This document shows positions 54,063 through 54,652 of a stretch of 54,652 nt of DNA, piece after piece (the stretch's first letter is position 1; every line of letters begins with the position of its first letter). The notes under the pieces were generated by a model. The model saw only the letters and a program-made list of their open reading frames with translations, was not told the origin of the DNA and ran no database searches. The translations under genes were made by a program, and so were the position numbers. Source of the stretch: Acetobacter senegalensis (GTDB lineage Bacteria; Pseudomonadota; Alphaproteobacteria; Acetobacterales; Acetobacteraceae); contig NZ_LHZU01000125.1 in NCBI RefSeq assembly GCF_001580995.1, forward strand, positions 1 through 54,652, read 5' to 3'.

Positions 54063-54652
54063 TTATGAGGTCAGGAACTGTTTTTCAGCGCTTGGGTTTC
54101 TCCATTTTTCTAGGATCTTCATACCAATTCGAAGAAGTTCTTCAGTTCGCTCCGGGCTTCTGGCCTCAACGTATATACGGAGTTCCGGTGCATTTCCTGA
54201 TGGGCGCAGATGTACAATATCGCTATTACGAAAAGTCATTCGTATGCCATCTGTCTTATCAATATGTGCCAGTGGTCCACATATCTTGGAAAAGCCAAGG
54301 TTTTCCAGACTTTCATCAGGATTTTCCAGTAGCAGCGTAAGATACGAAAGACTTCTTTCTGTCGGCATATCGGCCAGACGGTCACTTTGTGTAAAGCGCG
54401 GCGGTAGATTTTTAACCAATCCAGCAAGACCGTGCTCTTCCCGCCGAGCGGCAACCAGTGCACATATCATTGGAAGAACGGAATCACGTGTGGGTAATGC
54501 CGAAAGAGTGCGCTCTTCAAATGTCACATCAGTTCCGAGCAGGAAGCCACCATTTGCTTCATAGCCAACAGCAGGAACTATCCCTGCGGCAGCAGCTTTC
54601 ATCATTTCCGCCACCACAAAAGGGGAGCCAATGCGCGTACGTTGAGTGTGCC
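54063..54652 (-). CDS. phosphomannomutase/phosphoglucomutase, C-terminal part (continues past window)
   Basis: The 3' end of an alpha-D-phosphohexomutase gene; the frame stays open to the window edge, so the start is outside. Visible are TRIGSPFVVAEMMKAA, the sugar-binding EANGGFLLGTDV loop, and the final phosphate-binding domain motif RPSGNAPELRIYVEARS. These enzymes convert mannose-6-phosphate to mannose-1-phosphate (or the glucose pair) for sugar-nucleotide supply. It is convergent with the polymerase gene and fits a precursor role for the exopolysaccharide. About 195 residues are in the window. Confidence 0.88.
   Translation of the reverse strand, partial: HTQRTRIGSPFVVAEMMKAAAAGIVPAVGYEANGGFLLGTDVTFEERTLSALPTRDSVLPMICALVAARREEHGLAGLVKNLPPRFTQSDRLADMPTERSLSYLTLLLENPDESLENLGFSKICGPLAHIDKTDGIRMTFRNSDIVHLRPSGNAPELRIYVEARSPERTEELLRIGMKILEKWRNPSAEKQFLTS

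Noticed and set aside
1-54652. Search for CRISPR arrays, IS elements, rRNA and tRNA genes
   Set aside because: No regularly spaced repeats, transposase-like proteins, terminal inverted repeats or complete tRNA patterns were seen by eye.

Overview
The window looks like chromosome of an acetic acid bacterium, most likely Acetobacter or a close relative. This is inferred from a membrane-bound PQQ glucose-type dehydrogenase, an acetan/xanthan-like exopolysaccharide locus, outer-membrane receptors and periplasmic oxidative enzymes, with no database search behind it. I found no rRNA, tRNA, CRISPR array or intact insertion sequence. The only relic of a mobile or toxin-antitoxin kind is a broken VapC-like fragment at the left end.

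Layout. (1) 0.7-7.4 kb is a copper-resistance region: a Cu(I) P1B-ATPase, a CsoR-type copper sensor, and an operon of a His/Cys-rich periplasmic protein, a Tat-exported Met-rich multicopper oxidase, CopB and a small secreted protein. Both copper promoters carry a similar C/G-tract operator next to the -10 box. (2) 7.5-15 kb holds secreted scavenging enzymes: S1/P1 nuclease, a TonB-dependent receptor, a phosphocholine-type phospholipase C and a secreted adenosine deaminase. (3) 15-16.8 kb is a Zur-box-controlled COG0523 GTPase with a small partner. (4) 16.9-21.9 kb is a cobalamin riboswitch followed by a tightly overlapped btuB-btuF-btuC-btuD import operon.

(5) 21.9-31.4 kb is an unusual block for an obligately aerobic lineage. 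It encodes a TetR regulator, a GltD-like flavoprotein fused to a ferredoxin domain, a full-length pyruvate:ferredoxin oxidoreductase (NifJ), a dihydroorotate-dehydrogenase-like protein, a phosphate acetyl/butyryltransferase and an AcoR-like regulator without the AAA+ domain. Together these could oxidise pyruvate to acetyl-CoA, pass electrons to a flavoprotein, and make acetyl-phosphate. (6) 31.5-37 kb holds an outer-membrane channel-like protein, the PQQ dehydrogenase, a possible small ORF, and a CPA1 cation/proton antiporter.

(7) 37.4-54.6 kb is a Wzx/Wzy-type exopolysaccharide locus: a secreted beta-helix protein, flippase, GT2 enzyme, a fused GT4-GT2 enzyme, an orphan secreted protein, GT4, Wzc-type co-polymerase/tyrosine kinase and GumD/WbaP-type initiating transferase on one side. 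On the other are an outer-membrane barrel, a GumB/Wza-type export lipoprotein, a GumH/AceC-like GT4 and a Wzy-like polymerase. A phosphomannomutase runs off the right edge. Two short ORFs, one upstream of the dehydrogenase and one membrane-spanning inside the EPS locus, fall below usual length cut-offs and are reported with moderate confidence.
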